A stretch of 64,000 nucleotides of DNA, taken from assembly GCF_015207735.1 (NCBI RefSeq), contig NZ_JADEWG010000013.1:19838-83837 (forward strand). Direction: 5' to 3'. Source of the DNA: [Phormidium] sp. LEGE 05292. Lineage in GTDB: Bacteria > Cyanobacteriota > Cyanobacteriia > Cyanobacteriales > Aerosakkonemataceae. The notes beneath the pieces are model-generated. The model made no database searches. It was not told the origin of the DNA and saw nothing but the letters and a program-made list of their open reading frames with translations. The position numbers and the translations under genes are program-made. Numbering within the stretch: the stretch's first letter is position 1; the number at the start of each line of letters is the position of its first letter. Below, in pieces: positions 26,971 to 36,051 of this stretch.

Positions 26971-28920
26971 ATGAATCAATTATCAAGATACGCCCAATTG
27001 CCGACAATTTCGCGACGTACTTTCTTCAAAATGTTTGGTGTCGGTGCAGTTGGCGGTGTAGTAGGGTATTCGCGTTTTTCTAAGCCACAGCCAACCATTT
27101 TTCAACAGGATACCCTCGATTTACCCCGTTGGACAAATAAACCAGTTAGTGTCACAGTAGTCGGTGGAGGTTTAGCTGGATTAGCTTGTGCTTATGAACT
27201 AAGTCAACGAGGTTTTCAAGTTACGCTATTAGAAAAATCGCCGCAATTAGGAGGAAAAATTGCCAGTTGGCCTATTCAAGTTGGCAATGAAAGTTTCATG
27301 ATGGAACATGGGTTTCACGGTTTTTTCCCTCAATATTATAACCTGAAAAGTTTAGTTAAAGAACTGCAAATCGCTGATAATTTTCTGGATTTGAAATTTT
27401 ACTCAGTTGTCTATCGCGATCGCAAATATCAACCCGAAGTATTTCGCCCCAGTCATTCGGCTTTCCCCTGGAATATAGTTGATTTAGCAGTTGCTTCTCA
27501 TAACCGTTTACGCTGGGGAATTAATTTGACAAAATGGGAACATTGGCAAGTTTTCCGCGCCATTACCGGATTTCAAACCGAAAAAACATTTCAACGTCTT
27601 GATAATATTTCAGTTGCGGAATGGGTAGAAAATGGATTTCCCCAAGGATTATATGATTTATACTTTCTTCCCTTTGCCAAATCTAGTTTAAATGCTCCCG
27701 ATAGCATGAGCGTTGGCGAGTTAATGCAATTTTTCCATTTTTACTTTTTTGGCAATCCCGAAGGTTTAGCTTTTAATGGTACTAAACAGGACATGGGAAC
27801 AAGTTTAGTGCAACCGATCGCGCAAGCAATTCAAAGTAATAATGGCACCATTATCACTGATGCAACTGTTAAAGAAATTAGCGTATCACAAGGCAAAATT
27901 GATTCCTTAACTTATTATCAAGGTAACAATAGTTACGATGTGCCTTTTTGGGTAAGTCGCAATCAATACATTGCTGATAATCAAGTAGAATATTTTGGTG
28001 CAGGCGATGAGGTGTTTGCTGTAAAAAACAATAGCGATGAAGCGATTTCCTTAACTTGTACTCACCAAGGTTGTACAGTACAAAAACAGTCAAATGGTGA
28101 GTTTCACTGTCCTTGTCACGGTGCAGCTTTTGATAAAAATGGTAAAGTTATTAAAGGCCCTGCTCAAAGAGATTTGGCGAAGTATAAAGTTGTCGATCGC
28201 AAATCCGATCGACTCCAACTAATCGCAACCACAAACAACCCCAACTTAACCGCATCAACCAAAACAATTCAAACAGATTACTACGTTTTTGCCACCGATG
28301 TTCCCGGAGTACGCCAACTATTTACCCGTATTAACGGCGATGTTAATGAGAAAGTAAAAACCCAAATTGAAAAACTACCAGTAGCAGATCCATTTGCGGT
28401 TTGTCGTTTTTGGTTCGATCGCGATTTTGAGTGGAAACAAAGTTGGTTTACCTCTCTATCCGGTTATCGCCTAACTGATAGTATCACCCTCTATCATCGC
28501 ATTCAAGACCAATTTATTGAATGGGCAAAGAAAACCGGAGGAAGCGTAGTTGAATTACACGCTTATTGCTACAAAGAAAAAGACTTTCCCACCCAAGAAG
28601 CATTACTCACAACCTTTGAACAAGAACTATACGAAATAGTCCCCGAACTTCAGCAAGCAAACATCCTCCATCGCGAACTAGTAAATCAAAAGAACTTCTC
28701 CGGTTATCCTCCGAATAGTTATAGCGATCGACCTCAAACTACCACTGAAATTCCCAACCTTTTATTCGCCGGAGATTGGGTAAAAATGCCCTTCCCTTGT
28801 GGTTTAATGGAAAGAGCAATTAGTAGCGGACTACTAGCAGCAAATGAAATTTTGCACCGCCAAGGATTGCAAAGACGCACCTTGTTCACAGTCAACCCCG
28901 AAGGGTTACTAAAAATTTAA
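26971..28920 (+). CDS. cruE: FAD-dependent carotenoid desaturase with inserted Rieske domain, probable CruE/CrtU-type beta-carotene desaturase/methyltransferase
   Basis: A 649-residue flavoprotein. After a twin-arginine-like N-terminus (SRRTFFKMFGVGAVGG) comes the FAD-binding loop VVGGGLAGLACAYE (about 62-75) and EHGFHGFFPQYYNLKSL, which I associate with the CrtU/CruE family forming aromatic carotenoid rings by desaturation and methyl shift. A Rieske [2Fe-2S] domain is inserted mid-protein: C363-x-H365 and C380-x2-H383 as ligands, with the extra Cys pair 368/382. The C-terminal FAD contact is NLLFAGDWVKMPFPCG. The next gene is a Rieske oxygenase, as expected for CruE plus CruH making synechoxanthin. 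The assignment rests on motif memory; another carotenoid desaturase is possible. Confidence 0.65.
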   Translation: MNQLSRYAQLPTISRRTFFKMFGVGAVGGVVGYSRFSKPQPTIFQQDTLDLPRWTNKPVSVTVVGGGLAGLACAYELSQRGFQVTLLEKSPQLGGKIASWPIQVGNESFMMEHGFHGFFPQYYNLKSLVKELQIADNFLDLKFYSVVYRDRKYQPEVFRPSHSAFPWNIVDLAVASHNRLRWGINLTKWEHWQVFRAITGFQTEKTFQRLDNISVAEWVENGFPQGLYDLYFLPFAKSSLNAPDSMSVGELMQFFHFYFFGNPEGLAFNGTKQDMGTSLVQPIAQAIQSNNGTIITDATVKEISVSQGKIDSLTYYQGNNSYDVPFWVSRNQYIADNQVEYFGAGDEVFAVKNNSDEAISLTCTHQGCTVQKQSNGEFHCPCHGAAFDKNGKVIKGPAQRDLAKYKVVDRKSDRLQLIATTNNPNLTASTKTIQTDYYVFATDVPGVRQLFTRINGDVNEKVKTQIEKLPVADPFAVCRFWFDRDFEWKQSWFTSLSGYRLTDSITLYHRIQDQFIEWAKKTGGSVVELHAYCYKEKDFPTQEALLTTFEQELYEIVPELQQANILHRELVNQKNFSGYPPNSYSDRPQTTTEIPNLLFAGDWVKMPFPCGLMERAISSGLLAANEILHRQGLQRRTLFTVNPEGLLKI

Positions 28921-28960
28921 AATTACCTCCAGATGAACACAGTAAATATATAAATATTAT

Positions 28961-29000
28961 CTGCGTTCATCTGCGTTTATCTGCATTCATCCGCGTTTAA
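28961..29000. repeat. Four tandem CTGCGTTCAT-type decamers
   Basis: ctgcgttcat, ctgcgtttat, ctgcattcat and ccgcgtttaa follow one another between the two carotenoid genes. The same decamer in the opposite orientation occurs at 45861-45902. Confidence 0.75.
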
Positions 29001-29031
29001 AATTTTAGCTTTTAATCAGGTTTATAAACTT

Positions 29032-30090
29032 ATGACTTCCCTCTCTTCAATCAACAATAACCGCGACATTCGGAAGTTAGGAATTAATTTCAACCATTGG
29101 TATGTCGTTGCCCAAATTAGCGAATTAAAAAACCAACCTTTAGGTGTTACCCTGTGGAATCAAGCAATAGTAATTTACCGAGACAACACAGGTAACATAC
29201 ACGCCTTAGAAGACAGATGTCCCCATCGCCAAGTAAAGCTAAGTCACGGAAAAGTTATCAACAATCAATTAGAATGTGCTTATCACGGTTGGCGATTTGA
29301 TACTGCTGGTGAATGCACCGAAGTTCCTTATTTAGCAGCAAATCAAAAATTACCCAATTGTAAACTTCGCAACTATCCCGTACTTGAAAAATATGGATTT
29401 ATCTGGATATTTCCTGGCGATGAAACCTTATCAAATACAGTTTCACCTTTAGCATTACCAGAATGGGAACATCTTAATTATATTGTCAGTTATACAGGTT
29501 TTGAGTGTCCATCTCACTATTCATTTTTAATTGAAAACCTGATGGATATGTATCACGGACATTTGCATCAAAATTTGCAAGCTTGGGCAAATCCTGTGTT
29601 ACAACATATTGATGAAGACGAAAATAAAGTTCATGCTCATTATGCAGCACAAAGTTATTACCGAATCAATAGAGAATGGGCAGTTTTACAATTATTTATT
29701 CCCGCCTTGCGACAGTTGCATCCTGAACCTTTAGATGTGAGTTATATTTATCCTAATTGGGTAGCAACGTTAGGGAATGATTTTAAAATTTGTTGTTTGT
29801 TTTGTCCAGTAAATGAAACAACAACCCGCGCTTATTTAATTCATTTCACTTCATTAAATGCCTTTGACAAATTACATATATTACCTGTGTGGTTTCGCCG
29901 CTTTGTCAAAAACATTTCCTTTAATGCAGCCAAAGGTTTACTTAATAACTTAGTGCGTCAGGATTTGGTAATGATTGAAGAAGAACAACAAGCTTATTTG
30001 CAACATCCTGAAAGGAAAAATTATGAGTTAAATAAAGCCTTGGTGAGCGTACAAAAACTAATCAGAATCAAGGTTGAAAAATCAATATAA
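29032..30090 (+). CDS. cruH: Rieske non-heme iron oxygenase, probable CruH-type carotenoid hydroxylase
   Basis: A 352-residue ring-hydroxylating-oxygenase-like protein. The Rieske cluster ligands are C63-P-H65 and C82-A-Y-H85 (CPHR ... CAYHGW). The catalytic mononuclear iron site is probably in ENLMDMYHGHLH (residues 168-179; Asp/His/His). The overall plan matches the PaO/CAO-like cyanobacterial Rieske oxygenases. Lying 111 bp downstream of the CruE-like gene on the same strand, it is the natural candidate for the oxygenase oxidising ring methyl groups of isorenieratene towards synechoxanthin. Substrate assignment is by context; chlorophyll-type or other oxygenases share this architecture. 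Confidence 0.6.
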   Translation: MTSLSSINNNRDIRKLGINFNHWYVVAQISELKNQPLGVTLWNQAIVIYRDNTGNIHALEDRCPHRQVKLSHGKVINNQLECAYHGWRFDTAGECTEVPYLAANQKLPNCKLRNYPVLEKYGFIWIFPGDETLSNTVSPLALPEWEHLNYIVSYTGFECPSHYSFLIENLMDMYHGHLHQNLQAWANPVLQHIDEDENKVHAHYAAQSYYRINREWAVLQLFIPALRQLHPEPLDVSYIYPNWVATLGNDFKICCLFCPVNETTTRAYLIHFTSLNAFDKLHILPVWFRRFVKNISFNAAKGLLNNLVRQDLVMIEEEQQAYLQHPERKNYELNKALVSVQKLIRIKVEKSI

Positions 30091-30119
30091 CTATAGGGTG
30101 CGTTAGCGCAGCTGAAATC

Positions 30120-30461
30120 ATGGAAGTTCAACCAAGGGAAATTCGACGTTACATTACGCTAAATGGCAGAATTCCTTTTTTAGAATGGTACTATTCGCTG
30201 CGCGATCGCAAAACTCAATATAAAATCGATACAAGGCTTGAGCGAGTTGAATTAGGAAATTTAGGAAACTATCGTTCAGTTGGAGAAGGTGTATTTGAAC
30301 TAAAAATTAATTATGGCCCCGGTTATCGAATTTATTTTGGACAAATAGGAACAACTATTGTACTTCTCCTTTGTGGAGGAGATAAAAGCACTCAACAAGA
30401 AGATATTAACCAAGCTAAGGAGTATTGGGCAGACTATGAAAAACGTGAAAATGCCAACTAG
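30120..30461 (+). CDS. HigB/Gp49-like (RelE/ParE superfamily) toxin, copy 1
   Basis: A 113-residue protein of the phage Gp49/HigB-like killer family, expected to be a ribosome-dependent mRNA interferase. Family features are FLEWYYSLRDRKTQYKIDTR, RVELGNLGNYRSVGEGVFEL, YGPGYRIYFG and the C-terminal LLCGGDKSTQQEDI. The ATG is 29 bp after the CruH-like stop, preceded by a GGTGCGTTAGCGCAGC repeat. It overlaps the antitoxin gene by 26 bp. A nearly parallel copy starts at 30825. Confidence 0.88.
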   Translation: MEVQPREIRRYITLNGRIPFLEWYYSLRDRKTQYKIDTRLERVELGNLGNYRSVGEGVFELKINYGPGYRIYFGQIGTTIVLLLCGGDKSTQQEDINQAKEYWADYEKRENAN

Positions 30462-30759
30462 TGATAGCTACCGTGAGTTTCTAATTGAATGTCTTAAAGA
30501 TCCAGAACACGCTGCTGGTTATATTGAAGCTATTTTAGAAGAAGAAGATCCTGAACCGGAACTTCTCCGAAATGCGCTGAGAAAGGTTATTGAGGCTTGG
30601 GAAAAAAGCGATCGTCGCCTTTCCGAATCAACAAAACAATTGCATGAAAAGCTCGATCGAATACTCACAGAAAGTAATGCTTCAGAAATTTACACTTTTG
30701 TAGAATTACTAAATGCACTAGGTTTTCAAATAGCTATTTCCCCGAAAGAAACTGAATGA
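30436..30759 (+). CDS. Cognate antitoxin of HigB-like toxin, copy 1
   Basis: A 107-residue protein starting at the ATG at 30436, inside the 3' end of the toxin gene (26-bp overlap, ATG within ...GACTATGAAAAACG). The N-terminal part SYREFLIECLKDPEHAAGY resembles the family of putative addiction-module antidotes that pair with Gp49 toxins, and the C-terminal VELLNALGFQIAISP resembles the end of an HTH domain. It should bind and neutralise the toxin and autorepress the operon. Toxin-first order is typical of HigBA. Choosing the internal ATG avoids an implausible longer frame inside the toxin. Confidence 0.8.
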   Translation: MKNVKMPTSDSYREFLIECLKDPEHAAGYIEAILEEEDPEPELLRNALRKVIEAWEKSDRRLSESTKQLHEKLDRILTESNASEIYTFVELLNALGFQIAISPKETE

Positions 30760-30824
30760 GTTCCCGATTTTGATATGATGCGATTTATCGTGAAATCAGA
30801 CAATTCTGGAACTACAATAAAATC

Positions 30825-31169
30825 ATGGAAGCCCAACCAAGGGAAATTCAAAACTATGTCAAAGCTGACAATAGCAGCCCCTTTGAAGATTGGTATAACT
30901 CTTTACGAGATAACAAAGCCAAAAACCGGATTCAGTTAAGACTTGATAGAATTCAGCAAGGTAATTTAGGAGATTACCGTTCAGTCGGAGAAGGAGTTTT
31001 TGAGTTTAGAATTGATTATGGCCCTGGTTATCGAGTCTATTTTGGACAAATAGGATCTATTATTGTACTTCTCCTGTGTGGCAGAGATAAAAGTACTCAA
31101 GATAGAGACATTCGCAAAGCTAAGGAGTATTGGGCAGATTATGAAAAACGTGAAAGTACCGACAAGTAG
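30825..31169 (+). CDS. HigB/Gp49-like toxin, copy 2
   Basis: A 114-residue paralogue of the toxin at 30120, about two-thirds identical by eye. It shares MEAQPREIQNYV, GNLGDYRSVGEGVFEF, YGPGYRVYFGQIGS and LLCGRDKSTQDRDI. It begins 65 bp after the first antitoxin's stop. Differences are spread along the chain rather than clustered, so this is an older tandem duplication and cross-talk between pairs may have been lost. It overlaps its own antitoxin gene by 29 bp. Confidence 0.88.
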   Translation: MEAQPREIQNYVKADNSSPFEDWYNSLRDNKAKNRIQLRLDRIQQGNLGDYRSVGEGVFEFRIDYGPGYRVYFGQIGSIIVLLLCGRDKSTQDRDIRKAKEYWADYEKRESTDK

Positions 31170-31464
31170 AAGCTATCATGAGTTTCTAATTGAGTCTCTG
31201 GAAAACCGGGAAGAAGCTGCTGGTTATATTGAGATAGTTCTGGAAGAAGGGGGCGATCAACCAGTATTATTGCGAAAGGCAATTAGAAATGTGGTTGAAG
31301 CTTGGGAAAGGTGCGATCGCATCTCCGAATCAACAAAACAATTACATGAAAAGCTCGATCGAATGCTAACAGAAAGTAATGCTACCGAAATTTACACTTT
31401 TTTCCAATTACTAAATGAACTGGGTTTCCACATTATAATTACACCGAAAGAAACCCAATCCTAA
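31141..31464 (+). CDS. Cognate antitoxin, copy 2
   Basis: A 107-residue paralogue of the antitoxin at 30436, beginning at the ATG at 31141 within the toxin-2 gene. Shared blocks are SYHEFLIESLENREEAAGYI, ESTKQLHEKLDRMLTESNA and FQLLNELGFHIIITPKET; the acidic linker after residue 30 has diverged (EEGGDQPVLLRKAIRNVVEA). The strongest conservation between copies is the central helix ESTKQLHEKLDR, suggesting it is functionally constrained, perhaps for toxin binding or dimerisation. Confidence 0.8.
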   Translation: MKNVKVPTSRSYHEFLIESLENREEAAGYIEIVLEEGGDQPVLLRKAIRNVVEAWERCDRISESTKQLHEKLDRMLTESNATEIYTFFQLLNELGFHIIITPKETQS

Positions 31465-31484
31465 CAAGCAAATAACTCGAAAAA

Positions 31485-32093
31485 TTATCGTTTAATCAAT
31501 AGTGGGCGCATAAATAAATAGCCAGCGCCAAAAGCTGTGACTACAATTAAGACGATCGCCAAAGTCAACCACCAACCATTAATTTCCGCATTGCGGTCTA
31601 ACTGACTATTCCGCCGATAACGTCCTTGTGCTTGTTCTGTTACCAAGTGTTCTTGAAAAATGGGCATCATTGGCTCGCCATCGTCAAAAGCTTCTACTCC
31701 CAAGGGTGGCGGATTTACTCCAGAATGGGGCACAGAACGCTGATTTAATTGTCGCAGATAAGATATATCAATCGTTTCCGATCGCATTTCTGGATGAATA
31801 AAATCAGTCTGACGAATTCCCGGACTCGAAGCATCAGCTAGCTGCTTTAGATATATAGCCGAATGAACCACCTTTTCAATTTCCCGGCGCAATTGTTGAT
31901 TTTGTTCATACAACTGCTGATTTTGGTTATTCAGTGATTCCAGCATTACCCTTGTCGCTTGCAACTCGGCTGCTAGTTCGCGATAGATAGAAATTGGTAC
32001 TGACCGAGCATTGTTTCCAGCTGATGTGGGAATATTCTGACCACCATTTCCCGCATTTTGATGGGGTTGCTTGGGATTGAAATTTGGCATCAT
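31485..32093 (-). CDS. Cyanobacterial coiled-coil protein with a C-terminal membrane anchor
   Basis: A 202-residue protein. An Asn/Gln-rich N-terminus is followed by ISIYRELAAELQATRVMLES and a Gln/Asn-rich coiled coil (NNQNQQLYEQNQQLRREIEK, about 58-75). A disordered middle follows, then a C-terminal membrane helix (about 175-195, WWLTLAIVLIVVTAFGAGYL) with a positive tail. This makes it a tail-anchored, cytoplasm-facing protein. The pattern is conserved in cyanobacteria as I recall, without known function. It sits beyond thiD on the same strand with a 151-bp gap. Confidence 0.7.
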   Translation of the reverse strand: MMPNFNPKQPHQNAGNGGQNIPTSAGNNARSVPISIYRELAAELQATRVMLESLNNQNQQLYEQNQQLRREIEKVVHSAIYLKQLADASSPGIRQTDFIHPEMRSETIDISYLRQLNQRSVPHSGVNPPPLGVEAFDDGEPMMPIFQEHLVTEQAQGRYRRNSQLDRNAEINGWWLTLAIVLIVVTAFGAGYLFMRPLLIKR

Positions 32094-32244
32094 AAGTTTT
32101 GCTCTAACTTAAAGTTAGGTCAGCCAGCGGCAACCTGTTTAACAGTTTCTCGACTAAGCTTAATTGCTTAGATTTCAACTATGCCTAAAATATAGTCCCA
32201 ATCAGGATAACATAAGAGCGATCGATTACATAAAATTGTTTTTA

Positions 32245-33072
32245 TCACTCGGTAGTTTTGGGTAACAAGGGAAAGAAGTGTCCTACTGGCCCTTGACCTT
32301 TACCAATACTGAGTGCGTATTTTAAGGCGGTAGTAACATAATTTTTAGCTAATTGCACGGCGGTTAATAAATCTTTTCCTTGTGCTAAATTAGCGGCGAT
32401 CGCAGCTGCTAAAGTACAACCAGTACCATGAGTGTTGGTTGTTTCCACCATCGATGTGGTTAAAGTTAAAAGCTGCTCGCCATCAAACCAAACATCCACA
32501 CCCCGCAAATCTCCTAACATTCCCCCACCCTTAACCAAAACCGCTTGTGCCCCCAATTGGTGAATGCGTTGAGCCGCTTCCTGCATATCAACTAAACTTT
32601 CAACTGCCAAACCGCTGAGCATTTGCGCCTCGTAACGATTAGGAGTGACAATTCTAGCTTGGGGAATCAACTGCTCTCGCAAACAAACAACTGCCGCATC
32701 ATCAATTAACTGAGCTCCGGTGCGGGATACCATTACTGGGTCAACTACCAAATTGGCAATATTTAACTCTCTTACCTGTTGAGCTACCGCCTGAATAATC
32801 TCCTGATTGAGCAACATTCCAGTTTTTGTAGCTTGCACCCCAATATCCCCTACTACTGCCTGAATTTGCGCTACTACAGCCGCCGCAGGCAGAGCATCAA
32901 CCCTATATACCCCTAAAGTGTTTTGTGCTGTTATACAGGTAATGGCGCTGGTTCCGTGAACGCGGTGAAAGGCGAAAGTCCTTAAATCTGCTTGAATTCC
33001 GGCACCGCCGCCACTATCTGAACCTGCGATCGTCAAAGCTACTGGTATACGCAATGCAGTTTCTTTGGTCAT
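32245..33072 (-). CDS. thiD: Hydroxymethylpyrimidine/phosphomethylpyrimidine kinase
   Basis: A 275-residue ribokinase-fold enzyme phosphorylating HMP and HMP-P in thiamine synthesis. Signatures are AGSDSGGGAGIQADLRTFAF at the N-terminus, VVDPVMVSRTGAQL in the centre and the anion-hole/ATP motif NTHGTGCTLAAAIAAN (catalytic Cys/Asp region) near the C-terminus. Length matches single-domain ThiD. Other thi genes are not nearby. The 5' leader contains a CTGAG-containing hairpin but no complete thiamine riboswitch could be recognised. Confidence 0.96.
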   Translation of the reverse strand: MTKETALRIPVALTIAGSDSGGGAGIQADLRTFAFHRVHGTSAITCITAQNTLGVYRVDALPAAAVVAQIQAVVGDIGVQATKTGMLLNQEIIQAVAQQVRELNIANLVVDPVMVSRTGAQLIDDAAVVCLREQLIPQARIVTPNRYEAQMLSGLAVESLVDMQEAAQRIHQLGAQAVLVKGGGMLGDLRGVDVWFDGEQLLTLTTSMVETTNTHGTGCTLAAAIAANLAQGKDLLTAVQLAKNYVTTALKYALSIGKGQGPVGHFFPLLPKTTE

Positions 33073-33225
33073 ACCGGAGGAAGTTTAAAGTGGTTGAAGC
33101 AGGTCGAGAAACCCAAATCCTCTCTGTTTTTCGGTAACACTCAGCCAGGGTTACTCCCCTGAGAAATTACCAACGAAAACGCAAACAAGGTGGTTTCTCG
33201 ATAACAAACTGCAAGAGAAACAATT

Positions 33226-34512
33226 TTAGGTGTCTCTCTTGGGACGATTTCTTTGGAGAAACTCTGGAATATCTAATCCAGGTGGTTGTAATGGTGCTTG
33301 TCTTTCGGGTTCAGTCCTCACATTAACGGAAGTTGGGGGTTTAACTGCTGGCTGAGTTTGATGCCTCGCTGCTGGGCGTGTTTGCTGAGCCGTTTGTGGC
33401 TGAGCTTCCCCACTAAACCCAGTGGCAATTACCGTAATCCTAACTTCCCCTTGCATTTCTTCATCAATCACCGCACCAAAGATGATGTTAGCGTTAGGAT
33501 CAACAACGTCGTAGATAATTTCTGCTGCGGCATTAACTTCATGCAAGGTGAGGTCTCTACCACCCGTAATGTTGAATACTACGCCTCTAGCACCTCTGAC
33601 AGAAGATTCTAGGAAAGGAGAAGAAATTGCGGTAGTAGCAGCTTCGGTAGCCCGTGATTTCCCAGACCCTTCACCGATGCCCATCAAAGCCGATCCCGCA
33701 TCTGCCATGATTGCCCGGACATCAGCAAAGTCTACGTTGATTAATCCGGGGATGGTGATGATATCGGAGATCCCTTGTACACCTTGACGGAGGATGTTAT
33801 CGGCTTCGCGAAAAGCGTCTTGCAGGGGAAGATTTTCGGGAATTACGTCGAGGATGCGATCGTTCGGGATAATAATCAACGTATCCACCCGACTTTGTAA
33901 AGCCGCTATTCCTTCTTCCGCTTTGTTATTGCGTTGCCGTCCCTCAAACTTAAAAGGACGAGTTACTACACCTACTGTCAAGGCACCTGCTTCTTTCGCT
34001 ACATCAGCTACGACTGCGGCTGCACCCGTACCTGTACCACCGCCCATGCCAGCAGTGATAAACACTAAATCTGAGTTACCAATAGCATTAGCTATTTCAT
34101 CACGAGATTCTTCTGCTGCCTTTTGTCCAACTGCGGGATTACCGCCTGCGCCTAAACCACGAGTTAATTTTGTTCCGATTTGCAAGCGTTGGGTGGCAGA
34201 TGATAAAGCCAAGGCTTGAGCATCGGTGTTAATTGACCAAAATTCTATTCCTGAGAGATTGCTGGCGATCATGCGGTTGACGGCATTGCTGCCACCGCCA
34301 CCAACACCAATCACTTTAATTTTGGCTACCCGACTGGGTACAATGTCGCCGCTGCGTGCTTCTTCAGGCATATCTTTGGGTTCGCGAACTTGACCAAACT
34401 GAAATCCAGTCATCATATAAGGATTACTGGCATCCATTCCTGGTGCCAAACCCTGTTGTCCCTCTGCTTGGGAAACTTTATTTGCGAGCCCCTGTCTATT
34501 ATTAATAATCAT
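33226..34512 (-). CDS. ftsZ: Cell division protein FtsZ
   Basis: A 428-residue tubulin-like GTPase forming the division ring. Family features are [17 protein letters not shown], the tubulin signature [18 protein letters not shown], the T7 synergy-loop region [16 protein letters not shown] and a C-terminal disordered linker ending in the conserved peptide [11 protein letters not shown] that binds partner proteins. I chose the ATG at 34512 over an in-frame TTG at 34539. ftsQ lies upstream on the same strand (134-bp gap), the ancestral division-gene order. Confidence 0.97.
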   Translation of the reverse strand: MIINNRQGLANKVSQAEGQQGLAPGMDASNPYMMTGFQFGQVREPKDMPEEARSGDIVPSRVAKIKVIGVGGGGSNAVNRMIASNLSGIEFWSINTDAQALALSSATQRLQIGTKLTRGLGAGGNPAVGQKAAEESRDEIANAIGNSDLVFITAGMGGGTGTGAAAVVADVAKEAGALTVGVVTRPFKFEGRQRNNKAEEGIAALQSRVDTLIIIPNDRILDVIPENLPLQDAFREADNILRQGVQGISDIITIPGLINVDFADVRAIMADAGSALMGIGEGSGKSRATEAATTAISSPFLESSVRGARGVVFNITGGRDLTLHEVNAAAEIIYDVVDPNANIIFGAVIDEEMQGEVRITVIATGFSGEAQPQTAQQTRPAARHQTQPAVKPPTSVNVRTEPERQAPLQPPGLDIPEFLQRNRPKRDT

Positions 34513-34646
34513 TGGAATCAAAAAATAGTCCCTAAACAACTTTTCAATTCTAGGTAGCTCAAGTCAACTATAGGCTAAGGTGGTTGAAAAACCAATAAAT
34601 AGTGACAAGCTGATTGATTATATAGCAAGTTTTGCTAACCTATAGC

Positions 34647-35615
34647 TTATCGCTGTCTGTCAAGCTTTAGTGTTCGTTTTGAGCGAATCTTCAGGATTTG
34701 AGCCGACTCTGAATCAAGTTGAGTTGTTGGATATTGTAATTGAACAGCGGGTGAATTGGGGTCACTCAAGTCAATGTAAGCTATTGGGTGTCCATCAACT
34801 TGGTTTGACAATTGGCGCATTTGGTCTAAAATTGCGAGTTGGTCGGCGAAGTGAGAACCATATATTCCCAGATGCACGGTGCCGATGTCGGTTTTCAAGA
34901 TTACATTGGTGGGATTTTGCCAGTCAATTTCGGAAATTTTGACGGGGGAGCGACGCAATATTTGATAGAGTTGTGCCCAATGGGGTAAATATTGTTGGCG
35001 ATCGCCGATAATTCGCAATGTGGGCAGAGGTATTGGTTGTCCGGCAGAGTTGGAGTTTTCTATTGGTATCCAAGTTCCTTTAGCATCAATTAATCCCACT
35101 GGTACTATTTGCGGTGGGGGAGGGGTGGTTGGTTCTAGTTGATTTGTTTGATTGGGATCGGCTGGATTTGTTGGGGATGATATGGCGGGAGTTGGGGGTA
35201 CGCTGGGATTTACTGAAACTGCGGTTGCTACAGGTTCACGTTCCTCGACTTTGACCGTTAAACTCGGTGGAAATAGCTGGCGGCTGACTGATGCTTTGGC
35301 GATCAATGTTTGCTTTGTTTCTAGCTGTTGAGCTAATGTTTTCGGCTCAATTCGCAGTAATGACTGGGGATAGGACAAGGATAATAAAGAGCGAACTCCT
35401 TGGTCGGAAAGAATGTGATTGCCTTCGATGTTAATTTGTTCGGGTTGTTCGATCACCCAAACTGGTTGGGTGGCTACCCAGCTTAAACCACCTGCCAAAC
35501 TAGTAATTGCTACAATGCGCCAAATTCCACAAACTAGTTGCTGTCTTCTTTGACGACGCAGAGTTTTTCGCCTTTGAGACAATTCTGCTGAACTAATCGA
35601 TAAGATGTTGGTCAT
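34647..35615 (-). CDS. ftsQ: Cell division protein FtsQ/DivIB
   Basis: A 322-residue bitopic membrane protein. An Arg-rich cytoplasmic N-terminus (RRKTLRRQRRQQL) precedes one membrane helix (about 30-50) and a POTRA domain (QINIEGNHILSDQGVRSLLS, LLRIEPKTLAQQLE). A Pro/Thr-rich insert (about 135-170, VPPTPAISSPTNPADPNQTN) and the beta domain follow. FtsQ links FtsZ-dependent early proteins to the FtsBL complex. The position directly upstream of ftsZ supports the assignment despite low sequence conservation in this family. Confidence 0.9.
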   Translation of the reverse strand: MTNILSISSAELSQRRKTLRRQRRQQLVCGIWRIVAITSLAGGLSWVATQPVWVIEQPEQINIEGNHILSDQGVRSLLSLSYPQSLLRIEPKTLAQQLETKQTLIAKASVSRQLFPPSLTVKVEEREPVATAVSVNPSVPPTPAISSPTNPADPNQTNQLEPTTPPPPQIVPVGLIDAKGTWIPIENSNSAGQPIPLPTLRIIGDRQQYLPHWAQLYQILRRSPVKISEIDWQNPTNVILKTDIGTVHLGIYGSHFADQLAILDQMRQLSNQVDGHPIAYIDLSDPNSPAVQLQYPTTQLDSESAQILKIRSKRTLKLDRQR

Positions 35616-36051
35616 GCTGATACCTTAAATGCCTAAAGTAAAGCGGCTAATTAATTTTCTGTTTTTGAGTTTTAGCGGGTAAATGCTCTGGGGGTGTTTT
35701 TGATTTTAGGTGGAATAGGGTGGGGAAATCCCAAAAATTTGCTTTGTTTAGGTGATATTGATAGGGATCGATCGCTATTCATGCTCTCCCTAATATCCGG
35801 GTTTAGGGCAAAGTGTACAAGTTGTTTGTTCCTGATTTGGAGTTTTCCACCAAAAATCTTAATTCCTCACTACTCAGTTCAATCCCTCAAGAGTTGTTTA
35901 AATAACAGAAGTATTACTTAATTATTTCGTCATCTACCTGTTGATTGATTTTCTATAAGTTTGGTAATTGGGGATTTTCGATCGTCAGCGATCTTCAGCT
36001 AAAATCACTTTGATTGTAAGTTTACTAAATTTCCGGGAGACTAAGACCAAA
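35616..36051. other. 436-bp divergent intergenic region, nothing specific recognised
   Basis: The gap lies between ftsQ (minus) and the UreH-like gene (plus) and should hold promoters for both. It is A+T-rich with a GATCGATCG cluster near 35765. A short open frame inside it has no start site, codon bias or family features. Confidence 0.4.

Noticed and set aside
33095..33185. Thiamine (TPP) riboswitch in the thiD leader
   Set aside because: A GGCTGAG-containing hairpin is present on the minus strand, but the second conserved half (GAACCTGATC...GCG) is missing or too degenerate.
35694..35921. 75-codon open frame between ftsQ and the UreH-like gene
   Set aside because: No start context, no conserved features and unusual composition; I treat the gap as promoter DNA.
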